In this document: piece after piece, positions 34,094 to 43,837 of the stretch | Layout of the letters: each line of letters starts with the position of its first letter | Numbering within the stretch: position 1 is the first letter of the stretch | NCBI GenBank assembly: GCA_945870575.1 | Contig: CAMBSK010000003.1 | Span: forward strand, 62,001 to 126,000 | Source: Bordetella parapertussis | GTDB taxonomy: Bacteria > Pseudomonadota > Gammaproteobacteria > Burkholderiales > Burkholderiaceae_C | DNA length: 64,000 bases | Direction of reading: 5' to 3' | Notes under the pieces: model-generated | What the model was told of the DNA's origin: nothing | Seen by the model: the letters and a program-made list of their open reading frames with translations, nothing else | Databases searched by the model: none | Position numbers and translations under genes: made by a program

Positions 34094-35464
34094 TTAAGCC
34101 AGCTTTTTCTGCGTATTCGGCAACGCCAAGGTGATGACCGCACCCGCAACAGCAATAACGGCCAGAGCCCAGAATGCCGCTTCACTGGCGCCGCCCGACA
34201 TAGTGCGAATGCGACCGATCAGATCCGGACCGAAATGGCCGCCGAGGTTACCTACCGAGTTGACTAACGCAATACCTGCCGCCGCCGCTGTTCCTGAAAG
34301 GAAGGCGGTAGGCAATGACCAGAAGGTAGAGACAAAAGCCAGCATACCGGATGCCACCAGCGTCAGTGCGATCAATGAAGGAATAGGCGCATGACCGACC
34401 AAGGCCAGACCAATCAAACCGGTGACACCGATGAGAAGTGCACCAGCCACGTGCCAGCGGCGCTCGCCGGTTTTGTCCGAATGCGCTCCCCACACCACCA
34501 TGAACACCGCTGAAATGCCCCAGGGAATCATGCTTAACAAGCCGACTCTGAAGAAATCTTTTTTGTCCACACCAAGCTCCTGAATGATGGTCGGCATCCA
34601 GAAATTGATGGCATAAAAACAGATCACGCCAGAAAAATACACCAGCGCCAGACACCAGACGCGGTAGTCAGTGAAGGCATCCCACAGGCTGTGGCCCTTG
34701 CCTAATTCATCCTTGGCGGCATCGTCCAATTTAACTTCTTGAATAATGAACTCTTTTTCACGTTCGTCAAGCCAGGGCGCATGGCGCGGTCCGTCGGGTA
34801 GGAACACGAACACCAGACAGCCGACGATCACAGAAGGAATACCTTCGAGCAGGAACAACCATTCCCAGCCGCGCAATCCGCCCATGCCTTGCATGTACTG
34901 CATGATGGCTCCTGAGACCGGCGCGCCTATCACATTGGAAATGGCAATCGCCGTCATGAACAAGGCTATAACTTTGGTGCGGCGTGAACCCGGAAACCAA
35001 TAGGTCAAATACAAAATGATGCCGGGGAAAAAGCCGGCTTCACAGGCGCCCAGCAAAAAGCGGAAAACGTAGAAAGTGAATTCTGCGTCGGTGCAATTGA
35101 ACAAGGAGGCAATAGAACCCCAATAAATGTCATCAGTGAACATGAAACCTGAGGAAATAATGCCCCAGGTGATCATGATCCGGGCAATCCACATGCGGGC
35201 GCCGACTTTCTCCAGAATGATATTGCTGGGCACTTCAAATATGAAATAGCCAATAAAGAAAATGCCTGCGCCGAAGCCGTAAATTGCATCCGAAAAATTC
35301 AGATCTGCCGCCATTTGCAATTTGGCAAAGCCTACATTGACCCGGTCAAGAAAAGCGACGATGTAACAAACAAAAAGAAACGGAATCAATTGGCCTGCGA
35401 CTTTGTCGTAGGTGGCCTTGACGAATTCCGGACTGTCTGTGACGTTGGAAGTGGAAGTGTTCAT
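34094..35464 (-). CDS. MFS transporter, anion:cation symporter (ACS) family
   Basis: A 456-residue twelve-helix transporter. Seen: FLFVCYIVAFLDRVNVGFAK, the ACS-family first-loop signature, EVPSNIILEKVGARMWIARI and GACEAGFFPGIILYLTYWFP. ACS members import organic anions such as tartrate, phthalate, glucarate or 4-hydroxyphenylacetate. The ATG at 35464 begins MNTSTSNV. Divergent from the PhnD-like transporter operon. Confidence 0.9.
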   Translation of the reverse strand: MNTSTSNVTDSPEFVKATYDKVAGQLIPFLFVCYIVAFLDRVNVGFAKLQMAADLNFSDAIYGFGAGIFFIGYFIFEVPSNIILEKVGARMWIARIMITWGIISSGFMFTDDIYWGSIASLFNCTDAEFTFYVFRFLLGACEAGFFPGIILYLTYWFPGSRRTKVIALFMTAIAISNVIGAPVSGAIMQYMQGMGGLRGWEWLFLLEGIPSVIVGCLVFVFLPDGPRHAPWLDEREKEFIIQEVKLDDAAKDELGKGHSLWDAFTDYRVWCLALVYFSGVICFYAINFWMPTIIQELGVDKKDFFRVGLLSMIPWGISAVFMVVWGAHSDKTGERRWHVAGALLIGVTGLIGLALVGHAPIPSLIALTLVASGMLAFVSTFWSLPTAFLSGTAAAAGIALVNSVGNLGGHFGPDLIGRIRTMSGGASEAAFWALAVIAVAGAVITLALPNTQKKLA

Positions 35465-35595
35465 GCTCAGCACCTTGCTATGTATCAATCAACCAATGAC
35501 CTTAGCACAGACAACTGCGTTGACAGAAAAATGCATTAGCTTTCAACGCAAGCCCGAGGGTAAGTACCGATCAAAAATACGCTACAGCTAAAATG

Positions 35596-35681
35596 AGGGC
35601 TTGGTCCTGTGTACCAAACCCTGCTCCCCCCGCTTCGGCGCTCATTAAACCTGCGTGATTCCGCACGCAGGTGGCTTTTTT
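35596..35681 (+). promoter_or_regulatory. Structured leader with terminator-like hairpin before the phnD-like gene
   Basis: Three hairpins in series: AGGGCTTGGT/ACCAAACCCT (ten pairs with one mismatch, 35596-35622), CGC-TTCG-GCG (35631-35640), and CCTGCGTG/CACGCAGG with a six-base loop (35650-35671) followed by TGGC and six T. The last looks like an intrinsic terminator only about 16 bases before the start codon, so the leader may control transcription by attenuation or act as a riboswitch. No known class was recognised. Confidence 0.5.
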
Positions 35682-35696
35682 AAATCGGACTTCACC

Positions 35697-36572
35697 ATGA
35701 ATCACTTCAATGGACGCCGTCTGGCGTTGCAATGGGCGTTGTGCTTGCCCGCCTCTTCCCTGCTTTTAAACCACGCATATGCCAACGATGGCGTGTTGCG
35801 CGTCTCGGCCATTCCTGATGAGGCGCCGACCGAGTTGCAACGCAAGTTCACTCCGCTTGGCAATTACCTATCGGCGCAAACCGGATTGAAGGTGGTGTTC
35901 ACGCCAGTCACCGATTACGCGGCGGTGGTCGAAGCGCTTGCCGCCGGCAAGATTGATCTGGCTTGGCTGGGCGGCTTTACCTTTGTGCAGGCGCGCATAC
36001 GCACCCACGGCAGCGCTATTCCTATAGTGCAACGCGAAGAAGACGCCAGATTCACCTCGAAATTCATCACGGCTGACCCGTCGATCAAAAGTTTGAGCGA
36101 CCTCAAGGGAAAGACATTTGCATTCGGCGCGCCCTCTTCCACCTCAGGCAGTTTGATGCCGCGTTTTTTCATGCAGCAAGCGGGATTGAACATAGACAAA
36201 GATTTCAAAAACATTGCTTTCTCGGGCGCACACGATGCAACAGCGGCTTTTGTGTCCGCCGGCAAAGCCGATGCCGGTGTGCTGAACGCGTCCGTGTGGG
36301 ACAAACTGGTTGAGCAGAAAAAAGTCGACACGAACCAAGTGCGGGTGTTTGCCACCACGCCGCCATTTTTTGATTACAACTGGACGGTACGTGGTGACCT
36401 TGATCCGAAACTGGTCAAGGTGTTGAGCGATGCGTTTTTAAAACTCGATGCGAACAACCCTGAGCACAAAGAAATATTGACCTTGCAACGCGCCACGCGT
36501 TTCATACCCACGCGCAAGGAAAACTACGAAGGCATAGAAAAAGCAGCGATATCGGCAGGATTGCTGAAGTAA
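35697..36572 (+). CDS. PhnD-family ABC transporter substrate-binding protein
   Basis: A 291-residue exported binding protein (signal peptide about residues 1-28, ending HAYAND). Seen: VSAIPDEAPTELQRKFTPLG, VTDYAAVVEALAAGKIDLAW, FTSKFITADPSIKSLSDLKG and FAFGAPSSTSGSLMPR, the anion-binding region. PhnD relatives bind phosphonates, phosphite or other oxyanions; this subgroup is also annotated as a putative selenate transporter component. The ligand here is open. First gene of a three-gene operon. Confidence 0.88.
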   Translation: MNHFNGRRLALQWALCLPASSLLLNHAYANDGVLRVSAIPDEAPTELQRKFTPLGNYLSAQTGLKVVFTPVTDYAAVVEALAAGKIDLAWLGGFTFVQARIRTHGSAIPIVQREEDARFTSKFITADPSIKSLSDLKGKTFAFGAPSSTSGSLMPRFFMQQAGLNIDKDFKNIAFSGAHDATAAFVSAGKADAGVLNASVWDKLVEQKKVDTNQVRVFATTPPFFDYNWTVRGDLDPKLVKVLSDAFLKLDANNPEHKEILTLQRATRFIPTRKENYEGIEKAAISAGLLK

Positions 36573-36635
36573 AAACGCCATGTCTTTTTTTAAGTGCAAC
36601 AAGCACCTGATGCGGACCATGAAACACCGCGGGTC

Positions 36636-37439
36636 ATGAGCGTCACGCTTGATCAACTCGACTTTGTGCATTCCAACGGTTGGGTGGCGCTCAAGCGCAT
36701 CCAACTGCAAGTGCGCACCGGCGAACATGTGGCGTTGATTGGCCCCTCAGGGGCTGGCAAAACCACCCTGCTGTCAGTGATGGGAGCACGCCTGGCGCCA
36801 ACACGCGGCCACGTGACAGTCCTGGACCAGGCCGATGGTGTGCAGGACGAGCGTTCATTGCGGCTGCTCAGGCCGCGCATAGGCTCCATCTACCAGAGCC
36901 CGCCGCTGCCCGGACGCCAACGCGTGGTCACAGCGGTCTTGGCCGGACGTCTGGGCGTATGGCCGGCCTGGAAATCGCTGGCCTCTTTGTTTTATCCCAT
37001 GGACATCAACGGCGCATCAAAGGTGTTGTCGCAAGTGCAACTGTCCGACAAATTGTTTGACCGCTGCGACCAACTCTCAGGCGGTCAATTGCAGCGGGTG
37101 GGCATGGCACGCGTGCTGTACCAGCAAGCTGATCTGGTGCTGGCCGACGAACCGGTATCCGCGCTGGATCCCGGCTTGGCCCTGGCCATGTTGCAAGTAC
37201 TGCAACAGGACGCCAGCGCACGCGGTGCAACGCTTATCACCAGCTTGCATGCCGTCGATCTGGCACTGAGTTGTTTTCCTCGCATCGTCGGTTTACGCGA
37301 TGGAGACATTGCCTTTGACCTGCCCGCGAAAGAAGTCACACAAGCGATGCTGAATGACTTGTTTGCCAACGAAGCCACGCAGGCGAAGGACGGGAATATA
37401 TACGCCGCAAATAACACGCTGCTTCAGCAACCGGCGTGA
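36636..37439 (+). CDS. PhnC-like ABC transporter ATP-binding protein
   Basis: A 267-residue ATPase. Seen: Walker [10 protein letters not shown], signature [16 protein letters not shown], Walker [14 protein letters not shown] and the switch region SLHAVDLAL. The linker ahead of the signature ([19 protein letters not shown]) is a PhnC-type feature. ATG 36636 starts the conserved region; a GTG at 36594 in frame would add 14 residues. Its TGA overlaps the permease start (GTGA). Confidence 0.88.
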   Translation: MSVTLDQLDFVHSNGWVALKRIQLQVRTGEHVALIGPSGAGKTTLLSVMGARLAPTRGHVTVLDQADGVQDERSLRLLRPRIGSIYQSPPLPGRQRVVTAVLAGRLGVWPAWKSLASLFYPMDINGASKVLSQVQLSDKLFDRCDQLSGGQLQRVGMARVLYQQADLVLADEPVSALDPGLALAMLQVLQQDASARGATLITSLHAVDLALSCFPRIVGLRDGDIAFDLPAKEVTQAMLNDLFANEATQAKDGNIYAANNTLLQQPA

Positions 37440-39001
37440 AACGCATGACAAAGATTGACAACCGCCGCGACCCGCTTGCTGTCAGCCGCTTGTCTATGAC
37501 GCTGCTGATCGTGCTGCTGGCCTGGCCTGTGCTGAAGGGGGCCGAGTTCAACCCGGGCGCATTGTTTGGTGCCGAAAACTTGAAAGTGATAGGCCGTTTT
37601 CTGGCGGCTTTTCTGCCGCCGCAAACCGGCGCTGAATTTTTAAGCGAACTGTTCAAAGCCAGCTTGCAAACCTTGGCGATTGCCACGACCGGCATGGTGC
37701 TGGCCTTGCTGATCGCCGTGCCCTTGGCTTACCGGGTAAGCCGGGTCTGCCGGTCTCACCCGGGATTGCAATTGATCACGCGCGGCTTGCTGACGGTGTT
37801 GCGCGGCATACCTGAACTGGTGTGGGCGTTGCTGTTTGTGCGCGTCATGGGCCTAGGCCCGGCGGCCGGTGTGTTGGCCCTGGGCCTGACTTACGGCGGC
37901 ATGCTGGCCAAGGTCTACGCGGAAATCCTGGAATCGGTGGACCAGACGCCCGCGCGTGCCTTGCAAGCCGCAGGCGCGAGTCGGCCTGTGGCCATGCTTT
38001 ACGGCTTGCTGCCGCTGGCGGCCAAAGAATTCGTTTCATACACGGTATACCGCTGGGAATGCGCATTGCGCGCCTCGGTGGTCATGGGCTTTGTCGGCGC
38101 CGGGGGTTTGGGTCAGTTGATGGACCAGGCCATGAAGATGCTCAACGGCGGCGAAGCATGTTCGGTGCTTATCGTGTTTTTGTGTCTGGTGGTGTTGGCA
38201 GACAGCTTGTCAACTTGGCTGCGCCAGGCATTGGATGCACCTGCAAAGCGACAGCGTTCTGCGTTCGGCTGGCGCAGCACGTGGTTTGTGCTGCTGCTGA
38301 CGTTGTCTATCGTCAGCAGCTTTGCTTTGCTGTCGATTGACTTTTCAGACCTGCTGTCGCTTCAGGCGGGTCAATCCATGGCCCGGTTTGTGTCAGGATT
38401 TTTTCCTGCCGATATGTCGACAAACGTACTTATAAAAACTTTCAACGGTATGTGGCAAACACTGGCTGTGTCGGTGCTGGGCACTGCCTTGGCCGCAGTG
38501 GCGGGCTTGTTGCTCGCCGTCAGCAGGCCGCGAACGCTGGTAAATGCAGTTTTGAATGTGTGCCGCAGCGTGCCCGAACTGGTGTGGGCGACATTGACCG
38601 TGCTGGCGGTCGGACTCGGCCCGTTCGCCGGTGCGTTAGCGTTGGCTTTGCACACCACCGGCGTGCTCGGGCGACTGTTCGCGCAGGCAATAGACAACGC
38701 CACGCGCGCTCCAACGCTTGCCTTGCAGCATGCCGGGGCATCGCGAAGTCTGGCTTTTGTGTACGCCACCCTGCCGCAAATTGCGCCGCAGTTGGTCGCT
38801 TACACGCTGTACCGCTGGGAAATGAACATACGCATGGCCGCCATACTGGGCTTTGTCGGCGCAGGCGGTTTGGGGCAATTGCTGTATGTGGCGCTGTCGT
38901 TGATGGACTACCCGCTGGCCTGCACGCTCATCATGGCCATGCTGCTGTTGTCCATGCTGGTCGATCAGGCCAGCGCCTTGCTCAGGCGTTGTATGGCCTA
39001 A
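37436..39001 (+). CDS. PhnE-PhnE fused ABC permease
   Basis: A 521-residue permease made of two PhnE-like units in one chain. Each half carries the coupling motif: [19 protein letters not shown] and [20 protein letters not shown] in the first, [20 protein letters not shown] and [20 protein letters not shown] in the second. Normal PhnE is about 270 residues and works as a dimer, so this fusion supplies the whole channel from one gene. Starts by GTGA overlap with the ATPase gene; an ATG lies three codons further in. Confidence 0.9.
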   Translation: MKRMTKIDNRRDPLAVSRLSMTLLIVLLAWPVLKGAEFNPGALFGAENLKVIGRFLAAFLPPQTGAEFLSELFKASLQTLAIATTGMVLALLIAVPLAYRVSRVCRSHPGLQLITRGLLTVLRGIPELVWALLFVRVMGLGPAAGVLALGLTYGGMLAKVYAEILESVDQTPARALQAAGASRPVAMLYGLLPLAAKEFVSYTVYRWECALRASVVMGFVGAGGLGQLMDQAMKMLNGGEACSVLIVFLCLVVLADSLSTWLRQALDAPAKRQRSAFGWRSTWFVLLLTLSIVSSFALLSIDFSDLLSLQAGQSMARFVSGFFPADMSTNVLIKTFNGMWQTLAVSVLGTALAAVAGLLLAVSRPRTLVNAVLNVCRSVPELVWATLTVLAVGLGPFAGALALALHTTGVLGRLFAQAIDNATRAPTLALQHAGASRSLAFVYATLPQIAPQLVAYTLYRWEMNIRMAAILGFVGAGGLGQLLYVALSLMDYPLACTLIMAMLLLSMLVDQASALLRRCMA

Positions 39002-39009
39002 GCAAAGGT

Positions 39010-39417
39010 TTATTTTTTGATACTGACCAGCTCAACTTCAAACTGCAACACTGTCTTGGGCGGAATCACGCCGCGTACGCCTTCGTCGCCATAGGCTGTG
39101 GCCGGGGGGCAGGTCAGGCGCGCTTTACCGCCCACTTTGATTTTTTGCATGCCTTCGGTCCAGCAAGGAACCACGCGGGACAAAGGAAAGGCGATAGGCT
39201 CGCCGCGTTTGTAGCTGCTGTCGAATTCCTTGCCGTCAGGCAAAGTGCCACGGTAATGCGCGACCACGGTGTCAGCAGCCGTGGGGCTGGCGCCGCTGCC
39301 TTCTTTGAGGTGCTCGATTTTCACGCCGGATGACAGTGTTTCGGTTTTATTCTGGGCACTAACGATGCCGACAGACAAAGCCAGCAAGGCAGAAGACATA
39401 AGTGTGGTGGTTTTCAT
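39010..39417 (-). CDS. Periplasmic FKBP-type peptidyl-prolyl isomerase
   Basis: A 135-residue FKBP with a signal peptide (about residues 1-21, ending GIVSA). Seen: GVKIEHLKEGSGASP, VVAHYRGTLPDGKEFDSSY, CWTEGMQKIKVGGKARLTCP, AYGDEGV and IPPKTVLQFEVELVSI, which form the usual single-domain fold. It would speed proline isomerisation during folding in the periplasm. Start chosen at the signal-peptide Met; the longer frame upstream is antisense DNA. Confidence 0.9.
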   Translation of the reverse strand: MKTTTLMSSALLALSVGIVSAQNKTETLSSGVKIEHLKEGSGASPTAADTVVAHYRGTLPDGKEFDSSYKRGEPIAFPLSRVVPCWTEGMQKIKVGGKARLTCPPATAYGDEGVRGVIPPKTVLQFEVELVSIKK

Positions 39418-39511
39418 GGTGTGAGGCAGTGAAGTAAAAGCTGTCATTATCAATGCTGAACCAACAACACATGAAGCTGTGCATTGGCTGACCGGACAAA
39501 GCAGCGGGTGT

Positions 39512-40615
39512 TTAATTGGTGTTGGACATACGGCAACGCTGAATGTCACACGCAGTGGGCAACAAAGAGCGGTACTCGAAGTTTTTCGGCATGACGCCGT
39601 TGTCCCGGATGAAACACTTTTCGCCGGCATCGTTGGAGTAATAGGACAGAACATCGACGCAGCGGCGTGAATGTGAGGTCAATCCTTGAAAATGACCGAC
39701 TTCGTGCGACACCACCATTTGCAAGGTTTCCATCAGATTGCGGCTGGCGTTGGCTTTCTTCAGATTTGCAAATGCTTCGGGGCTGAGCGTCAAAGTTTTC
39801 TTGGTGATGTTGGCCAAGCCGATGGTGCCCAGCTTGTCATCGTCGTTCCATTGCACCGCTATTTTGAAAATATTCTTGGCGTCAAACAAATCGCGTTTGA
39901 GCATGACCGTGTTTTGACCGCCGCACTGGTCCCAAGCCGACGCAGCCTGCTGCAACACAGAGAACACCGCGTCCTCGCTGACACCGGCAGGTGCGCCCTG
40001 GTGTTCATACACATAAACCATGCTGGGGCTGAGCATTTTGGTGTCTTTGGCGCCGTCGTTCCAATTGGCGATTTCATTCGGTAAGCATTGTGCGATCTCG
40101 CTGTCGCGCAAAGAATATTCCTTGCTGGCAGCCGTTTTCTCATCCACTTTGTTCGGCAGACGCTTGACTTTCTTGGTGGCCGTGGTGTCAACACTGCCTG
40201 AGGGCGCAATCACCGGGGCGGTATTGGTGCTCTTGCTCACCTCCAGGGTAGAAGGCAAGGGTTTTTTGTTCAGGTACAGTTCCTTGACGGTCTGGTGCAC
40301 TTTGTCCGTGTCAGCTGTTCCCAGCCACACCGCCACATTAGAGCGAATAGCTTCAATTTCGTTGTAGGAACAGTCTTTGCCGTACCTGGCCAACCACTCG
40401 AGGGCACGTTTTTCACGCACCTGCACATCGTTGATGGAATAAGCCATGCTGCGGAAATCTAGCGCCTTGCAGACCGGGGAAAATTTTTCCTCTGGCACAG
40501 GATTCTTCGCTTGCCCCGGGGCGCCCAGCGGGAACATGCCAAAGCTGAGCAGCAGCAAAGCGGCCAGCAAAGATCGGCTTTTTAAAAAAAGGCTGTTGTT
40601 ATCGGTAAAAAACAT
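39512..40615 (-). CDS. Exported HExxH putative metalloprotease
   Basis: A 367-residue protein with a signal peptide (hydrophobic residues about 14-32). The C-terminal third has MVVSHEVGHFQGLTSH, a zinc-protease motif HExxHxxGxxxH, and a later CVDVLSYYSND that could supply a Met-turn-like strand without Met. The spacing to the last His is one residue longer than in classical metzincins. The central region is of unknown fold (ALEWLARYGKDCSYNEIEAI, YLNKKPLPSTLEVSKS). Six or more Cys suggest disulfides. Protease activity is inferred from the motif only. Confidence 0.65.
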   Translation of the reverse strand: MFFTDNNSLFLKSRSLLAALLLLSFGMFPLGAPGQAKNPVPEEKFSPVCKALDFRSMAYSINDVQVREKRALEWLARYGKDCSYNEIEAIRSNVAVWLGTADTDKVHQTVKELYLNKKPLPSTLEVSKSTNTAPVIAPSGSVDTTATKKVKRLPNKVDEKTAASKEYSLRDSEIAQCLPNEIANWNDGAKDTKMLSPSMVYVYEHQGAPAGVSEDAVFSVLQQAASAWDQCGGQNTVMLKRDLFDAKNIFKIAVQWNDDDKLGTIGLANITKKTLTLSPEAFANLKKANASRNLMETLQMVVSHEVGHFQGLTSHSRRCVDVLSYYSNDAGEKCFIRDNGVMPKNFEYRSLLPTACDIQRCRMSNTN

Positions 40616-40693
40616 GGGCTAGTTCAAAATATAAAGCTGATGTTAGCAATCGGCAGTCATGATCTGAACTTGACTGCCTTTGTCGGGAAAACA

Positions 40694-41461
40694 TCAACCT
40701 TGCACTGAATAACCGCCGTCCACCGGTATGGCGGTACCAGTCAGAAAATCCGAAGCCGCGCTTGCCAGAAAAACCGCTATGCCGCCGAAGTCTCCCGGCT
40801 CGCCCCAGCGCTTAGCAGGTGTCCGGTCAAGCACGCGCTCATGCAGTCCGTTGACATCGATGCGCGCCTGCCGGGTCAAGGCGGTATCTATCCAACCGGG
40901 TAGCACCGCATTCACTTGTATATTGTCTGCCGCCCAGGCGCAGGCCATGGCGCGTGTCATTTGCACCAAGCCGCCTTTGGAGGCGGCGTATGGAGTCGCA
41001 AACGAAGCGCCGAAGATGGACATCATGGAACCTATGTTGATGATTTTTCCAGCGCCTAGTTTTTTGAACTCCGGGTAAACCGCCTGCGAGCAGCAAAAGG
41101 CGCTGGTCAGGTTGGTTTGCAACACCTGGTTCCATTCGGCCAAGGCGTAATCCTGCGGTGGCTTGCGTATGTTCATACCGGCGTTATTCACCAAAATATC
41201 GACCCGCCCGAGGGCGGCCACGGTTTTTTCCACCAGGCTGTGGCACGAAGCCTCTTGCTGCACATCGACCTCAATGGCTATAGCGCGACCACCGGCGTCC
41301 AGCAACTGCGCCAGGGCTGCGGCGTTTTTTTCGCTGTTGCGCCCGGCGATCACCAAAGTAGCCCCGGCAGCGGCCAGGCCTGTGGCCATGCCCAGGCCTA
41401 TGCCGCCGTTGCCACCGGTGATGATGGCGACTTTGCCGGTCAAATCAAACAATGCGTTCAT
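40694..41461 (-). CDS. Short-chain dehydrogenase, sugar-acid type
   Basis: A 255-residue classical SDR. Seen: GKVAIITGGNGGIGLGMATG, ILVNNAGMNIRKPP, IINIGSMMSIFGA, the catalytic YAASKGGLVQMTRA and NAVLPGWIDTALT, and a C-terminal GTAIPVDGGYSVQG. It resembles gluconate 5-dehydrogenase and KduD-like enzymes. It overlaps the preceding dehydrogenase gene by 17 bases and closes the minus-strand arm of the sugar-acid divergon. Confidence 0.9.
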   Translation of the reverse strand: MNALFDLTGKVAIITGGNGGIGLGMATGLAAAGATLVIAGRNSEKNAAALAQLLDAGGRAIAIEVDVQQEASCHSLVEKTVAALGRVDILVNNAGMNIRKPPQDYALAEWNQVLQTNLTSAFCCSQAVYPEFKKLGAGKIINIGSMMSIFGASFATPYAASKGGLVQMTRAMACAWAADNIQVNAVLPGWIDTALTRQARIDVNGLHERVLDRTPAKRWGEPGDFGGIAVFLASAASDFLTGTAIPVDGGYSVQG

Positions 41462-42356
41462 AGGACGGCGGCAAACCGTTTTGCGTGGCGACAAAGTCGG
41501 CCAGCATGGGCACGTATTTCTGTGCAAAGCCTTGCGCTTCCATGGCGGCAAAGGAATTCTTCACCATGGATTGGATGGGATGCAAAGCGCCTATGTCGGT
41601 GGCCAGACTGCTGAGGTAACGCATGTCCTTGTGCGCATTGGTGATGGTAAATTTGTGCGCGTTTTCGTCGCCGTTCATGGTCCATTTCATGAAGGTGTCG
41701 TAGAAAGGACTGCGCATGCGCCCCGAGCCTATGACCGAATGAAACTGGTCCTGGCTCAAACCAGCTTTGCGCGCAATCGCCAGCGCTTCAGAAAACAAAG
41801 CGGCGTAGCCCATGGCGACAAAGTTGTTTATCAGTTTCATGGTGTGACCCAGACCGACCGGTCCCAAATGCACGATATTGCCGGCCCAGCACTCGATCAC
41901 CGGCTTGACCGCGTTAAACAATTCAGGCGAAGCGCCGACCATGGCGTCCAAGGTACCTGCCTCGGCTTCAGCCGGGGTGCGGCCCAGCGGCGCGTCTATG
42001 AAATGCATGCCGTGACTTTCAGCCAGCGCGGCCATTTGCTTGGTAGACACGGGGTTGGAGGTGGAGCAATCGATGATGATCAAACCCTTTTTGCCACCTG
42101 CGATCAAACCGTCCGGGCCGTTCATCAAGGCTTCGACTTGCGGCGAACCGGTGACGCACAAATGCACGATGTCGCATTGCGCCGCCAACTCGCGCGCACT
42201 TTGGGCTTCGGTGGCGCCCAGCGCTTTCAAACGCTCTATGGGTTCGCGGTTTTTGTGTCCCATGACGACCAGCGGGTGGCCTTTGGTGACGATGTTTTTG
42301 GCCATGCCTGCGCCCATCAGGCCGACGCCGATGAAACCGATGACTTGTTTGCTCAT
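41445..42356 (-). CDS. NAD(P)-dependent beta-hydroxyacid dehydrogenase
   Basis: A 303-residue member of the 3-hydroxyisobutyrate/tartronate semialdehyde reductase family. Seen: VIGFIGVGLMGAGMAKNIV, IIDCSTSNPVSTKQMA, DAPLGRTPAEAEAGTLDAMVG, split here for length, and the catalytic Lys in GHTMKLINNF. The family includes L-threonate dehydrogenase, so it could also feed the distant otn operon, though its own cluster points to another sugar acid. Confidence 0.9.
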   Translation of the reverse strand: MSKQVIGFIGVGLMGAGMAKNIVTKGHPLVVMGHKNREPIERLKALGATEAQSARELAAQCDIVHLCVTGSPQVEALMNGPDGLIAGGKKGLIIIDCSTSNPVSTKQMAALAESHGMHFIDAPLGRTPAEAEAGTLDAMVGASPELFNAVKPVIECWAGNIVHLGPVGLGHTMKLINNFVAMGYAALFSEALAIARKAGLSQDQFHSVIGSGRMRSPFYDTFMKWTMNGDENAHKFTITNAHKDMRYLSSLATDIGALHPIQSMVKNSFAAMEAQGFAQKYVPMLADFVATQNGLPPSYERIV

Positions 42357-42377
42357 GAATGTTCTCCTTTGAAAGAA

Positions 42378-43196
42378 TTAACGGATAAAGACCGCGACAT
42401 CGGCGTAACCGGCGATATCAAACCGCAGGTCCTGGCCGCTCACGGGGAAAAATGAAGCCAGCCAACTGCCGGTGGTCACCCATTGCCCGGCTTTGAAACG
42501 GTGACCTCTTTGCTGAAAATGGTTGGCGATCCAGGCCATGGCTTGCAGCGGATGGCCCATCACATCACGGCTGTGGCCGCTGCCTATGGGCTGACCGTCC
42601 ACATATGCGGTGCCAGTGGTCTGCCACAAATCGGCAAACCTGGATTTGTCAATCTGCGAGCCCAGCACCACGCCGTGGTTCCATGCGTTCTCAGCCACCA
42701 GACTGAAAAAATTCTGCTTTAAATCGGGATACACCGCGTGTCTGTCGTCGGCGATTTCCAGCGACGGGTAGGCGCAGGCGATGAAGTCCAGAATGCTGTC
42801 TGCGGTCCAAGGCGCTTTACGCTCGGGCACATCACGGGCAAATTGCAGCGCCAGTTCAAACTCGATGATCAGGTGCTGGCGCTTTGCTATGACCACGGTA
42901 TGCCCACTTTGAAACACGGTATCTGCCAGCACGCAACCCGACACCGCGTCGTCAAAGCCGACAAACTCGCGCATCACCGGCGTGGTGATGGCGATTTTGT
43001 AGCCGCTGATGGGAGTGCGGCGTTGCTGCGACTGCATGGCGATGAAAGCGTCCTGCGTGGCATAGGCTTGCATTACATCGCCGGGAGCAAATTCATTCGC
43101 CAAACCGGTGAAAGGAATACCGTTGTCCTGTTGCCTGAGCAGTTCCAGCGCAGCAGCCCCGGCGCCCGGCCAATCGGGCAATGCGGTAAGCGGCAT
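42378..43196 (-). CDS. 2-keto-4-pentenoate hydratase/oxalocrotonate decarboxylase-like protein
   Basis: A 272-residue MhpD/DmpH-type FAH-fold protein. Seen: ISGYKIAITTPVMREFVG, IIEFELALQFARDVPERK with the metal-binding Glu residues, SLEIADDRHAVYPDL and GQWVTTGSW. Family enzymes hydrate 2-oxopent-4-enoate or decarboxylate related keto acids; in sugar-acid clusters they may act on keto-deoxy acids. The ATG at 43196 lies one base after the upstream stop (TGAGATG). Confidence 0.85.
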   Translation of the reverse strand: MPLTALPDWPGAGAAALELLRQQDNGIPFTGLANEFAPGDVMQAYATQDAFIAMQSQQRRTPISGYKIAITTPVMREFVGFDDAVSGCVLADTVFQSGHTVVIAKRQHLIIEFELALQFARDVPERKAPWTADSILDFIACAYPSLEIADDRHAVYPDLKQNFFSLVAENAWNHGVVLGSQIDKSRFADLWQTTGTAYVDGQPIGSGHSRDVMGHPLQAMAWIANHFQQRGHRFKAGQWVTTGSWLASFFPVSGQDLRFDIAGYADVAVFIR

Positions 43197-43197
43197 C

Positions 43198-43650
43198 TCA
43201 GGGAATGCGGGTGGCTTGCCAGGAGACAAATTGCAGCACGCCGTCTTTTTTCTGCCAGATGCTGTGAAAGCGGATCTGAACGCTCAAGTCCTTACCGTTG
43301 ACGTTAACGTCAAAATTACCGTTACCGGTCAGCATGGCCACACAGCCGTAAGTGCGCACATTGACGTCGGAACGGCGCATCACCTTGTAACGTACGGCGC
43401 CACTGCGCAAGGAATCGATATAAGTCTGTTTATTGTCAATCACCGCGCTGGAATGGAAATACACCAAGTCATCTGAAAGCAGCGAATTCATGGCGGCAAA
43501 GTCGTTGCTCGTTTGCGCCTCATAGCGCGCGTCTTCGGCCTTAACGGCTTCGTCGGCATTGACAGGGTCGCAGGAAGCGGCAAATGCAGAAGCGCTGCTT
43601 AGCAACACCAGGGCCAATGCTTTCAGCAGTCGAGAAGTCAAAGAGTTCAT
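43198..43650 (-). CDS. Exported NTF2-like (SnoaL/DUF4440) protein
   Basis: A 150-residue protein with a signal peptide (residues 1-24, ending AFAA) and an NTF2-like cone domain: DEAVKAEDARYEAQTSNDFA, LLSDDLVYFHSSAVIDNKQ and VQIRFHSIWQKKDGVLQFV. Such domains bind small hydrophobic or polar ligands or act as isomerases or dehydratases. First gene of the minus-strand arm, translationally tied to the hydratase-like gene. An export signal on a gene in this catabolic group is unusual. Confidence 0.8.
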   Translation of the reverse strand: MNSLTSRLLKALALVLLSSASAFAASCDPVNADEAVKAEDARYEAQTSNDFAAMNSLLSDDLVYFHSSAVIDNKQTYIDSLRSGAVRYKVMRRSDVNVRTYGCVAMLTGNGNFDVNVNGKDLSVQIRFHSIWQKKDGVLQFVSWQATRIP

Positions 43651-43837
43651 GTCAGTCTCCGGTTGATTGTTTTCAGCCATCATACGCAGGGCTGAAGAAC
43701 ATCGTTGACGTATCAGTGACCGCACTGGCCCAGTCACTACCCATCACAGTTGACAGCCTAGGGTTTGTGCTTAGGCCCACAGGTAACTCAGAGTTGTAAG
43801 GTTGCTGACAATTGTCATTTCGCCTGAAAGTATCCCC

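Noticed and set aside
41163..42455. 430-codon plus-strand ORF opposite the SDR and dehydrogenase genes
   Set aside because: Antisense to two clear Rossmann enzymes, low-complexity translation and no ribosome binding site.
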